NCBI GenBank assembly: GCA_023446865.1
Contig: JAEXPL010000005.1
Coordinates: forward strand, 1-29,673
DNA: 29,673 nucleotides
Direction: 5' to 3'
From: Verrucomicrobiota bacterium
GTDB lineage: Bacteria > Verrucomicrobiota > Verrucomicrobiia > Opitutales > Opitutaceae
Part shown: positions 1 through 7,152 of the stretch, in pieces
Numbering within the stretch: position 1 is the stretch's first letter
How the letters are laid out: each line of letters opens with the position of its first letter
Notes under the pieces: model-generated
Seen by the model: only the letters and a program-made list of their open reading frames with translations
What the model was told of the DNA's origin: nothing
The model's database searches: none
Program-made: the position numbers and the translations under genes

Positions 1-2
1 TG

Positions 3-908
3 CGCGACCAGATGCAGGCCGCGCTCAAGCCCGAGGTCTTCCGCAAGCTCTACACCGACTTCGCCGCGCAGAACCCGAAGTGGAACGAGATCCCGTCGTC
101 GACCGGCAACGTCTACGAGTGGGACCGCCAGTCGACCTACATCCAGGAGCCGCCGTTCTTTGCGAACTTCGGTATGGCCGCCGGAACCATCGCCGAGATC
201 AAGGGCGCAAAGGCGCTCGGCATCTTCGGCGACTCTGTCACGACCGACCACATCTCGCCCGCCGGCGCGATCAAGAAGAGCTCGCCCGCGGGCCGCTTCC
301 TGCTCGAGAACGGCGTAGCGTTCGAGGACTTCAATTCCTACGGTTCGCGCCGCGGCAACGACCGCATCATGACCCGCGGCACGTTCGCCAATGTCCGCAT
401 CAAGAACCTGATGCTCGGTGGCGAAGAGGGCGGAAACACCATCTACCAGCCCACCGGCGAGAAGATGGCGATCTACGATGCCGCCGCGAAGCACATCGCC
501 GCCGGCACTCCGCTCATCGTCATCGCCGGCCAGGAGTATGGCACCGGTTCGTCGCGCGACTGGGCGGCGAAGGGCACCAACCTCCTCGGCGTGAAGGTCG
601 TCGTCGCGCAGAGCTTCGAGCGCATCCACCGCTCGAACCTCGTCGGCATGGGCGTGCTGCCGTTGCAGTTCAAGGACGGCACCACCGCGCAGACGCTGAA
701 GCTCGACGGCACCGAGACCTACGACGTTGTCGGACTCTCGCCGGCGATCCGGCCGCAGCAGGATCTCGTGCTCCGCATCACCCGCAAGGGCGGTGCGGTG
801 GAGGATGTCCCGGTGCGCTGCCGCATCGATACGCCGATCGAGATCGAGTACTACCAGCACGGGGGGATTCTCCCCTATGTGCTGCGCGAAATTCTCAAGC
901 GCGGCTGA
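3..908 (+). CDS. acnA: Aconitate hydratase A, C-terminal part (5' end outside window)
   Basis: Aconitase interconverts citrate and isocitrate through cis-aconitate in the TCA cycle, using a [4Fe-4S] cluster in the cytoplasm. Only about the last 300 residues of a normally ~900-residue protein are present; the reading frame is open to the left edge. The visible part is the C-terminal swivel domain (domain 4). It shows [18 protein letters not shown], then [18 protein letters not shown], and the strongly conserved [16 protein letters not shown] whose Ser and Arg bind substrate carboxylates, followed by [18 protein letters not shown]. The cluster-binding cysteines lie upstream of the window. The motif order fits the AcnA/IRP1 type rather than AcnB, whose domain order differs. 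The next gene starts 72 bases on, without a visible terminator. Confidence 0.96.
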   Translation, partial: RDQMQAALKPEVFRKLYTDFAAQNPKWNEIPSSTGNVYEWDRQSTYIQEPPFFANFGMAAGTIAEIKGAKALGIFGDSVTTDHISPAGAIKKSSPAGRFLLENGVAFEDFNSYGSRRGNDRIMTRGTFANVRIKNLMLGGEEGGNTIYQPTGEKMAIYDAAAKHIAAGTPLIVIAGQEYGTGSSRDWAAKGTNLLGVKVVVAQSFERIHRSNLVGMGVLPLQFKDGTTAQTLKLDGTETYDVVGLSPAIRPQQDLVLRITRKGGAVEDVPVRCRIDTPIEIEYYQHGGILPYVLREILKRG

Positions 909-979
909 GAAAGCCCGATTGATGTTCTTCGCAACACGTCCATAGTCCGCCGCCCTTTCCTCCTCAGCGCTCTTCTCCC

Positions 980-1498
980 ATGTCGGAAGCCGCAGCCAAG
1001 CCCGTGTTCCTGGTGGATGCCTACGCCAATCCCGTCGCGATCAAGATCGACGGGCGTGCCTCGTTCATGAATTGCTCCTGCCTGCGTGATTTCTTCACGG
1101 AGATGATCCGGCAGGGGAAGACGAAGTTCGTCGTCGATTTCCGGCAGTGTGCCAGCATGGACAGCACGTTTCTCGGCGTGTTGGCGGGAGCCGCGCTGGA
1201 ACTGCGCAAGCTCGAGCCGGCGGGTTCGCTCATCATTTCGCGGGTGGGGCCGCGCAACCTCGAGCTGTTGCGCAACCTCGGCCTGCACCGACTCCTCGTG
1301 GTCGACAACGGTGAGACGGCACCTGGTGTCGATGCTCCCGGGGCGCAAGCCTTGGTGTGCAGCGCACCGCGCACCGAATTGGAGAACGCGCGCATGGTCC
1401 TCGAGGCGCACGAGAATCTCGTCAGCGCCGACGCGGGCAACCAGAGCAAGTTCCAGGACGTTCTGACGTTCCTCAAGACCCGCGTCGATCAGGGCTGA
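980..1498 (+). CDS. STAS-domain protein, anti-sigma-factor-antagonist-like
   Basis: A 172-residue protein with one STAS domain over about residues 10-110 and an extra, probably helical, tail to 172. STAS antagonists bind an anti-sigma kinase when unphosphorylated and release its sigma factor. The signature loop is MDSTFLGVLAG (from residue 60), matching the DSxxLG loop of SpoIIAA/RsbV; Ser62, just after Asp61, aligns with the phosphorylated serine. The next gene is a SpoIIE-type PP2C phosphatase, the enzyme class that dephosphorylates such proteins, so a functional pair is likely. No HATPase kinase gene is in the window. The leader before the ATG is pyrimidine-rich with no Shine-Dalgarno. The fold is confident; the partner-switching role is inference from motif and neighbour. 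Confidence 0.85.
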   Translation: MSEAAAKPVFLVDAYANPVAIKIDGRASFMNCSCLRDFFTEMIRQGKTKFVVDFRQCASMDSTFLGVLAGAALELRKLEPAGSLIISRVGPRNLELLRNLGLHRLLVVDNGETAPGVDAPGAQALVCSAPRTELENARMVLEAHENLVSADAGNQSKFQDVLTFLKTRVDQG

Positions 1499-1565
1499 GG
1501 CGGCATCGCGGCGCGGTTTCCCACGCTGCGCACGCTGCTCGGTGGCGGCGCTCGTCGACCAGTTG

Positions 1566-1673
1566 GACCGGTCTCCGACCGGTCGCGGTGGGCTCCAGTC
1601 GGAGGTGTTGCGTGAGTGTTGAGCGAAGCTGCAGGGTGGGCCTGCTCCAGCGGTGGCCAGTCGAAGACTGGCC
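1566..1673. repeat. Pair of short intergenic hairpins (8-bp stem, 3-nt loop)
   Basis: Two perfect hairpins lie between the STAS and PP2C genes. The first is 1566-1584 (GACCGGTC, loop TCC, GACCGGTC). The second is 1655-1673 (GGCCAGTC, loop GAA, GACTGGCC), followed by CCTAC. Both have 8-bp stems and 3-nt loops but different stem sequence. The same geometry recurs at 9985-10056 and 11426-11444. No T-tract follows, so they are not classical intrinsic terminators. REP-like repeats are the best guess. Nothing else is seen in the 297-base gap. Confidence 0.65.
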
Positions 1674-1795
1674 CTACGGGTAGAGCGTGCCGGCGCTTGG
1701 GTCCGACTGTCCTGCGACACCCGCCAGAGAAGACTCGCCCGCGATGGCGCGCCGGGCCATAGCATCGGCAGAGTCCGCGCTATCCCTTTTCCCCC

Positions 1796-3232
1796 ATGGC
1801 CCTTTTCCTCCTCGGTGCGCTCCTCGGATTGCTTGTCGGCCTCTGGCAGATGCGCCGCGTCCGCCGCGACGCCGAGCAGCACGCCGAGGACCGGCAGCTG
1901 GTGCTGCAGGAGAAGCAGATCGTCATCCGGTTCATGCACGGGATGGTCGAGGCGCTCGGCGAGAATCTGTCGCGGGCCGAGTTGCTCCAAAGGATCGTCC
2001 ACGCGGCGATTCTGAGCACCGGGGCCCTGAGCGCCTGCCTCTATGAGAAGACGTCCCGTGGCACACTGCGCGGCGCGGCGGTCGAGGGCCTGTTTCCACC
2101 GCACCGTCCTTTGGACGAGGCCGTGCGGCTGAAGGCGACGACCCGGGCGCGGTTCTTCGAGCTGGTGCTCCGGGCCGAGGAGTTCGCAGTGGACGAGGGC
2201 GTGGTCGGCTTGGTGGCGCGAACGGGCGTGCCGGTTCTCATCGCCGATGCCGGTGCCGACGCGCGTATTGTGCAACACGACGATCCGGCTTTGCGGGTGA
2301 ACTCGTTTATTGCCGCGCCGGTGGTGTTCCGTGGTGAGGTCTTCGGTGTGCTTGGTGTCGCAAACCCCAGCGACGGCCTCCCGTTCACCCAAGGGGACTT
2401 CTCGCTGGTTTGTTCGCTCGCCGAGCAGGCGGGGATGGCCGTGCACAATCACGGTCTGCTTCGTTTTCAGCTGGAACGCCGGCAGCTCGACCTCGATCTG
2501 GCGCTGGCAAGCAGCATCCAGAAGTATCTTCTTCCGGCGGAGACTCCGCTGATTCGCGGGCTGGCGATCGATGCGCGCTACTGTGCGGCGCAGCAGGTGA
2601 GTGGTGATTTCTACGACCTCATTCCGTTGCCGGGAAACCGGCTCGGCGTCGCGGTCGCGGATGTTTCCGGGAAGGGCATCGCCGCCTCGTTGCTCATGGC
2701 GATCTGCCGGACAAATCTCCGCCAGGCGGCATTGCGTGGCGCTTCGCCGGCTGCGGTCCTCACCGAGGTGAACCGGGCGATGGCCGGCGACATCCGGCAG
2801 GGCATGTACATCACCGCGGTCTACGCGGTCATCGACTCGGAGCGCGACGAGATCTGTTTCGCTCGTGCCGGGCATGAGTTGCCCATGCTGTTGCGCGGCG
2901 ACGCCGGTGGTGGCGGACGGGCCGAGTTCCTTGCCTCGGACGGCATGGCGTTGGGCTTGGTGGAGGACGGAATCTTCCAGCCCGCGATGGCGGAAGTGCG
3001 AACGCGTTTCGTGTCCGGCGATGTGTTCGTGCTCTACACCGACGGGCTGACCGAGGCACCCAATGAGGCCGGAATGGAGTTCTCCGGGGCGCGGCTGGCC
3101 GATGCCGTACGGAACCTCGGCACCGCGCTGCCCGCGGCGATCAACGACGGTGTGCTCGAACGGGTGCAGCGCTTTACCGGGCGAGAGCAGCCGCAGGACG
3201 ACTTCACGCTGGTGACGGTGCGCCGGATCTGA
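1796..3232 (+). CDS. Membrane-anchored GAF-PP2C (SpoIIE/RsbU-type) protein phosphatase
   Basis: A 478-residue serine phosphatase. An N-terminal hydrophobic segment (residues 2-17) is probably a membrane anchor; a charged, likely coiled-coil stretch follows to ~45, then a GAF sensor domain (~60-215) and a PP2C/SpoIIE catalytic domain (~235-478). The metal-binding and core motifs are intact: GDFYD (270-274), VADVSGKG (287-294), ARAGHELPML (~357), YTDGLTEA (414-421) and QPQDDFTLVTV near the end. Known relatives dephosphorylate STAS antagonists in response to a ligand or stress sensed by the GAF domain; here the STAS gene just upstream is the obvious candidate substrate (inference). The ligand is unknown. 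The start is an ATG after a C/T-rich leader with no Shine-Dalgarno. Confidence 0.92.
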   Translation: MALFLLGALLGLLVGLWQMRRVRRDAEQHAEDRQLVLQEKQIVIRFMHGMVEALGENLSRAELLQRIVHAAILSTGALSACLYEKTSRGTLRGAAVEGLFPPHRPLDEAVRLKATTRARFFELVLRAEEFAVDEGVVGLVARTGVPVLIADAGADARIVQHDDPALRVNSFIAAPVVFRGEVFGVLGVANPSDGLPFTQGDFSLVCSLAEQAGMAVHNHGLLRFQLERRQLDLDLALASSIQKYLLPAETPLIRGLAIDARYCAAQQVSGDFYDLIPLPGNRLGVAVADVSGKGIAASLLMAICRTNLRQAALRGASPAAVLTEVNRAMAGDIRQGMYITAVYAVIDSERDEICFARAGHELPMLLRGDAGGGGRAEFLASDGMALGLVEDGIFQPAMAEVRTRFVSGDVFVLYTDGLTEAPNEAGMEFSGARLADAVRNLGTALPAAINDGVLERVQRFTGREQPQDDFTLVTVRRI

Positions 3233-3242
3233 CGAAGGGGGC

Positions 3243-3263
3243 GTGCCGCCGGAACGGCGGGAC
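3243..3263. repeat. Intergenic hairpin, 8/3/8-like
   Basis: CCGCCG (3246-3251), loop GAA, CGGCGG (3255-3260), extended outward by two further pairs after one G-G mismatch. It starts 11 bases after the stop codon of the PP2C gene. The geometry matches the other hairpins in this window. It could act at the mRNA 3' end, but there is no T-run. Confidence 0.5.
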
Positions 3264-3320
3264 CAATTGCGAAACGCCTCCGATCGGCTAGCCTCCGGCC
3301 GATAGAGCGCCCGAAGCGCC

Positions 3321-3737
3321 ATGATCGAACGCATCACCACCAGCGTTGATCTTTATCCGAACCTTCGCGTGGAGGTTTCGGTGCAGGGGCGCGGCCGCGA
3401 TCGGCCGATGAAGACCGCGACTGCTGCGCCGAATCTGCGTCTGCCGGCGCCGGCGAGCGAGGCGGACACCGGACCGGAGATGCGCCAGCGGCGGAGCCGC
3501 GATGTGGGGGCGGAACCTGAGCGCGGACTCATCCGGTACGAACAATCGGCGGTCGCGGCGGATCAGAGTTCCGGTTACGAGGAGTCGGCCGACGAGGTGG
3601 TGCCGTCGCTTACGGCCTCGGTCCTGCCGTACGACCCGCGGATGGCGCAAGTGGCCGCGCTCTACACGAACAGCGGGCGGATCGGTGCCGCCGGTCGGAC
3701 GGCAACGGTGGGCACACGGCTCGACGCCGTGGCGTGA
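3321..3737 (+). CDS. Hypothetical protein, 138 residues
   Basis: Not recognised. The frame begins ATGATCGAACGC and has the high third-position GC of neighbouring genes. The predicted product has no signal peptide or membrane segment. Its middle (about residues 30-90) is rich in Arg, Glu, Ala and Ser and probably disordered. The last ~30 residues (from MAQVAALYTNSGR) look like a short, more ordered, possibly conserved motif. It lies 88 bases after the PP2C gene and 147 bases before the next start. There is no Shine-Dalgarno, but that is normal in this window. An antisense frame is also open here, but it is judged a GC-driven shadow. Confidence 0.5.
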   Translation: MIERITTSVDLYPNLRVEVSVQGRGRDRPMKTATAAPNLRLPAPASEADTGPEMRQRRSRDVGAEPERGLIRYEQSAVAADQSSGYEESADEVVPSLTASVLPYDPRMAQVAALYTNSGRIGAAGRTATVGTRLDAVA

Positions 3738-3884
3738 GATTTTGGCGGAGTCGCAGCGCGTGAATCCGTTCGGCGGAGGTGGCACGGCGGGCGAGCCTCC
3801 GGTTTGCGCCCGGTGGTGGCGAAGTTCCCGCTTTCGCGGCGGGGTCGGGCGCGTCAAGGTGCTCGGGCTCGCTTCGTCTTCGCC

Positions 3885-4718
3885 ATGAACGCATTTCCCC
3901 GCACCACCGTCGGCGGCGTGTCCGTCTCCCGGCTCATCGTCGGCACGAACTGGTTTCTTGGCTACTCGCACACGAGCCTGGCCAAGGACAATTTCATCAA
4001 GGCCTACCAGACGCGTGAACGCATCGCCGAGGTGATCGAGACCTTTCTCGCCCGCGGCGTCGACACCGTGATGGGACCGGCGTCGCCGGTGCTGATCGAG
4101 GCCGTGCGCCTCGCCGAACAGCGCGCCGGCCGGAAGGTGATCCTCGTGCTCACGCCGGCGTTCAGCCTCGCTCCCGAATGCGCGGCGGCGGATTCGCCGC
4201 AGGCGGCGTTTGATTTCTGCCAGAAGGCGGGCGCGACGTTCTGCCTCCCGCACCAGTGCGTGACCGACGCGCTCATCGACCGCCGCGCCGGCGTGATCCG
4301 CGACATCGACGTCTACACGAAGCTGATCCGCGAACGCGGCATGGTGCCCGGCCTCTCCACCCACATGCCGGAGGCGGTCGTCTACGCCGACAAGCAAAAC
4401 GCCGACATCCAGACCTACATCCAGCTCTACAACTCGTCGGGCTTCCTCATGCAGGTCGAGGTCGATTGGGTGATGAAGGTCATCCGGGAGGCGAAGAAAC
4501 CGGTGATGACGATCAAGCCGCTGGCTGCGGGCAAGATCCTGCCGCCGGTCGGATTGGCCTTCGTCTGGGCGACGTTGCGCGACTGCGATATGGTCACCAT
4601 CGGCACCACGACGGTTGACGAGGCGAAGGAGTGCATCGATCTCTCGCTCGGCTTCCTCGAGCGCCGCGGTTCCACCGTCCAGTTGCAGGAAACGCGCAGC
4701 AAGAAATCGCTGAAGTGA
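3885..4718 (+). CDS. Putative TIM-barrel protein, distantly aldo/keto-reductase-like
   Basis: A 277-residue cytoplasmic protein. The start chosen is the ATG before NAFPRTTVGG; a longer in-frame version would begin with a low-complexity Arg-rich stretch that looks non-coding. The N-terminus GGVSVSRLIVGTNWFLG and the C-terminal region with KPLAAGKILPPVGLAFVW and TIGTTTVDEAKE resemble the first and last strands of an aldo/keto reductase barrel. The usual catalytic Asp-Tyr-Lys-His set is not recognisable: after GVDT there is no Tyr partner, and only a His in CLPHQC could fit. Function is therefore unknown and it may not be a reductase. Its stop codon overlaps the GTG start of the next gene (GTGA), so the two are translationally coupled. 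Confidence 0.55.
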   Translation: MNAFPRTTVGGVSVSRLIVGTNWFLGYSHTSLAKDNFIKAYQTRERIAEVIETFLARGVDTVMGPASPVLIEAVRLAEQRAGRKVILVLTPAFSLAPECAAADSPQAAFDFCQKAGATFCLPHQCVTDALIDRRAGVIRDIDVYTKLIRERGMVPGLSTHMPEAVVYADKQNADIQTYIQLYNSSGFLMQVEVDWVMKVIREAKKPVMTIKPLAAGKILPPVGLAFVWATLRDCDMVTIGTTTVDEAKECIDLSLGFLERRGSTVQLQETRSKKSLK

Positions 4719-5284
4719 GCACGCCTGCAACGGGTGCGGGATTGGATTCGCCGCCGGAGTGGCCGCCGCTTCCGGCGGGCTACGCACAACGCATGCCGCT
4801 GCAGGAGGAGGCGACCACGCTCGTCGTCGTCGGGTGCGATGCCTTCGGCCGCGAGCTGCGGCTGACGCCGGAGGCGGCGTCGGCGTGGTTGACGATGCGC
4901 GAAGCGGCGGAGGCCGACGGTCTGCGGCTGCTGGCGCTCTCGGGTTTTCGCAGCGTGGCGCGGCAACGTGAGATCGTGCAGCGCAAGCTCGCCGCCGGAA
5001 TTCCGTGGGCGGAGATCCTTCGGGTGAGCGCTTATCCCGGCCACAGCGAGCACCACACCGGGTGCGCGGTCGACATCGGGTCGCCGGACGGTGAGCACCT
5101 CGCCGAGAGCTTCGAAGGCACGCGGGAGTTCCGCTGGCTGGTCGCGCACGCGAGCCGGTTCGGGTTTGTCCTGAGCTACCCACGAAACAACGCCAGCGGC
5201 GTGACCTACGAGCCGTGGCATTGGCGCTGGTCGGTGCCGTTGTCGAAACGCGAAGGCACCGACGTCACCATCCTGCGCTCATGA
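4715..5284 (+). CDS. M15-family (VanY-like) D-alanyl-D-alanine carboxypeptidase
   Basis: A 189-residue zinc peptidase of family M15B, which trims the terminal D-Ala of peptidoglycan stem peptides. The motifs are complete: SGFRSVARQ (residues 76-84), YPGHSEHHTGCAVDIG holding the zinc ligands His113 and Asp120, and YEPWHWRW with Glu166 as base and His169 as third ligand. The start is taken as GTG at 4715 because it overlaps the previous stop in a GTGA junction; upstream in-frame codons lie inside the previous gene. This form has no signal peptide or membrane segment, so it would act in the cytoplasm, for example on recycled muropeptides, unless exported otherwise. Its stop overlaps the next ATG (ATGA). 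Confidence 0.88.
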   Translation: MSTPATGAGLDSPPEWPPLPAGYAQRMPLQEEATTLVVVGCDAFGRELRLTPEAASAWLTMREAAEADGLRLLALSGFRSVARQREIVQRKLAAGIPWAEILRVSAYPGHSEHHTGCAVDIGSPDGEHLAESFEGTREFRWLVAHASRFGFVLSYPRNNASGVTYEPWHWRWSVPLSKREGTDVTILRS

Positions 5285-6018
5285 CTCGAGTCTTGAGAGT
5301 CTTCACGTGTGTCATCGTTTGGCTCTTCGCCGGCTGCGCCACGCAGGTTCAACGACAGTTTCTGTTTTTCCCAACGCACCATGGCGCGACAAACGGCCTG
5401 GCCGAGTGGCGCGACGGCGGACGCCTGATCGGCTTTGCCCGCGAGGTGGCGGAGCCAGAGAACGCCTGGCTGCTGCTCCACGGCAATGGCGGGCAGGCGG
5501 CCGACCGGACGTATGCGTTACCCCGGTTCTCGGCACGCGACGCCGTCTTCATCCTCGAGTATCCCGGCTATGGGCGGCGGAGCGGAGAGCCGTCGCGTGC
5601 GGCGCTCGATGCGGCGGCGGTAGAGGCGTATGGGCTGCTGCGTCGCCGTTTTCCGGGGAAACCGGTCTGCGTTGCTGGCGAATCGATCGGCTCGGGGCCG
5701 GCCTGCATGCTGGCGGGCCAGCCGGACCCGCCGGACAAGATCGTGTTGCTGGTGCCGTTCGACGCGCTCAAGCGGGTCGCCGCCGATCGCGTGCGGTGGT
5801 TGCCGGCGGCCGTGATGCTGGGCGATGTGTGGGACAACTGTGCCGCGCTCGCCGGCTACCGCGGCCCGGTGGAGATTTTCGGGGCGCGCGACGACACGAT
5901 CATCCCGGTGAGGGCCCGGGCACTGGCCGCTGCCGTGCCGGGCGCACAGCTGCACGTTTTCGCCGGCGGCCACAACCAGTGGTCGCAGCAGGCGACCATT
6001 GCCATTCGCAATCCTTGA
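5281..6018 (+). CDS. Alpha/beta-hydrolase lipoprotein
   Basis: A 245-residue predicted lipoprotein. A short charged N-terminus and a hydrophobic stretch end in the lipobox LFAGC (Cys19). The rest is an alpha/beta-hydrolase: an oxyanion-region LLLHGNGG (65-71), EYPGYGRRSG, the nucleophile elbow GESIGSG with Ser135, an acid in GARDDTIIP (Asp204 or Asp205) and a terminal His231 in AGGHNQW. This resembles the YqiK/Bem46-like group often called serine aminopeptidase S33-like; the substrate is not predictable. The ATG overlaps the stop of the M15 peptidase gene (ATGA), so both are probably made from one message and may both act on cell-envelope material (inference). Confidence 0.85.
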   Translation: MTRVLRVFTCVIVWLFAGCATQVQRQFLFFPTHHGATNGLAEWRDGGRLIGFAREVAEPENAWLLLHGNGGQAADRTYALPRFSARDAVFILEYPGYGRRSGEPSRAALDAAAVEAYGLLRRRFPGKPVCVAGESIGSGPACMLAGQPDPPDKIVLLVPFDALKRVAADRVRWLPAAVMLGDVWDNCAALAGYRGPVEIFGARDDTIIPVRARALAAAVPGAQLHVFAGGHNQWSQQATIAIRNP

Positions 6019-6099
6019 TGGCGCCACGCCCGGGTGAGAGGCACGCGATGAAACCGAAGCTGGCGGTTCGCCGGTTCCTCGGCGTTGATTGGTGCCCCG

Positions 6100-6798
6100 A
6101 TGAAACCGCATCGCCTCCTCGCCGAAGCCCGTACTCCCGACGGGGCGGCCCTCACGCTGCATGAACACGACGGCTCGTTCTGCGTGCGGTTGGCGGGACG
6201 GGAGCTCATGCACTCGCAGGCGGCGTTCTCCGAGGAGACGTTGGGCGAGGTCGGCACGGCGCGGCTCAAGCGCGGGCAGCTGGCCCGGGTGTTGATCGGC
6301 GGCCTCGGACTCGGATTCACGCTCCGCAGTGTGCTGGTGCATTGTGGTCCGGAGGTCGCGGTCGAGGTGGCGGAGTTGCTGCCGGCGATCGTGGCGTGGA
6401 ATCGTGAACACTTGAGCAGCCTCAACGGCGCGTCGCTCAACGACCGTCGAGTGACGGTGCGGATCGGCGACGTGTTCGAGCTCGTGCGCGCCGCCGCGCC
6501 GGCGAGCTATGCGGCCATCCTGCTCGACATCGACAACGGCCCCGCGGCGATGGTGCAGGCGGCCAACGCGCGGCTCTACGACGCCCGCGGGCTTCGTCTG
6601 CTTGCGGCGGCGCTCGCGCCGGGCGGCCGGTTGGTGGTGTGGTCGGCCGGCGAGGATCGGGCGTTTGAGCGCCGGCTCGCCCAGGCGGGTTTTGCGGTGC
6701 AGACGTTGCCGGTGAAGCTCCACGCGGGCGCCCGGCAGGCCGCCGGGCGCCTGTTCGTGGCCGACAAGACGGCGAGGACGGCGGTCGGGCGTGGGTAG
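6100..6798 (+). CDS. Spermidine-synthase-like methyltransferase-fold protein
   Basis: A 232-residue Rossmann-fold protein. Motif I is VLIGGLGLGFTLR (residues 64-76), followed by VEVAELLPAIVAW with the acidic residue at the end of strand 2, IGDVFELV (122-129), and LLDIDNG (141-147) at strand 4. These match bacterial proteins annotated as spermidine synthase-like or SAM-dependent methyltransferase. The N-terminal beta domain typical of true spermidine synthases is short, so real polyamine synthesis is doubtful. The ATG at 6100 is preferred to an in-frame TTG at 6085. It follows the hydrolase gene by 81 bases on the same strand; no terminator is visible between them. Confidence 0.72.
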   Translation: MKPHRLLAEARTPDGAALTLHEHDGSFCVRLAGRELMHSQAAFSEETLGEVGTARLKRGQLARVLIGGLGLGFTLRSVLVHCGPEVAVEVAELLPAIVAWNREHLSSLNGASLNDRRVTVRIGDVFELVRAAAPASYAAILLDIDNGPAAMVQAANARLYDARGLRLLAAALAPGGRLVVWSAGEDRAFERRLAQAGFAVQTLPVKLHAGARQAAGRLFVADKTARTAVGRG

Positions 6799-6937
6799 GG
6801 CGGGGCGGCTCGGCGCCGTGAGACCGGGCCGGCATCGCGGCGCGCGTGGCTTCGCGGCAGAAGAGGGCCGGCGAGTCCTCAAAATCCGCCGTTAAGTCCC
6901 TGGGGGAAAGGCCGATTACACAGCCAACTTCAACCCG

Positions 6938-7152
6938 ATGAGTACATCCGTGCCTGCGCAGTCTCTGCGTCGTCCGAGCCACTCCGCCCTTTTCGAGGTG
7001 ATCGACGTGCTTGCGCCACCATCCGGGTGCTGGGCAAGGCAGTAACCGGCAACTACCGCACCGCCGAGCGCACCGAACTCGTCTTCTTCCTCCTGCCGCG
7101 GATGGTCGCCGATGTGGCCACCGAGCACTCGGCCGCCCGGCCTGCGCCATGA
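6938..7152 (+). pseudogene. Small ORF interrupted by an apparent frameshift, coupled to the next gene
   Basis: This fills most of a 350-base gap. From 7021 to the TGA at 7150-7152 a frame reading IRVLGKAVTGNYRTAERTEL and onward has G or C at almost every third position, a strong coding sign. It ends in an ATGA overlap with the following start. Its likely N-terminal part (ATG at 6938, including HSALFEVIDVL) is in another frame that runs into a stop shortly after. Joining the two needs a one-base shift near 7010-7020. The product would be about 70 residues, soluble, unrecognised. It could be a decayed gene, a sequencing error or, less likely, a programmed shift; no classical slippery heptamer is seen. 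Bases 6799-6937 show no gene. Confidence 0.5.

Noticed and set aside
1566..1584. Hairpins at 1566, 1655, 3246 and 9985 as intrinsic terminators
   Set aside because: No T-tract follows any of them on either strand, unlike the true terminator at 17045-17074.
875..3340. An 821-codon open frame on the - strand opposite the STAS and PP2C genes
   Set aside because: High GC makes antisense frames long. Its product is Arg/His/Pro-rich without recognisable domains, while the + strand holds two clear families.
6048..6164. Small ORF beginning ATGAAACCGAAG between the hydrolase and the spermidine-synthase-like gene
   Set aside because: It overlaps the start of the next gene in another frame and has no coding character; the shared GATGAAACCG string with the real start is only 10 bases.
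6799..6937. Possible cyclic-di-GMP riboswitch upstream of the GGDEF/HD-GYP gene
   Set aside because: I looked for the conserved GEMM core and the tetraloop/receptor pattern and could not match them; a covariance-model search would settle it.
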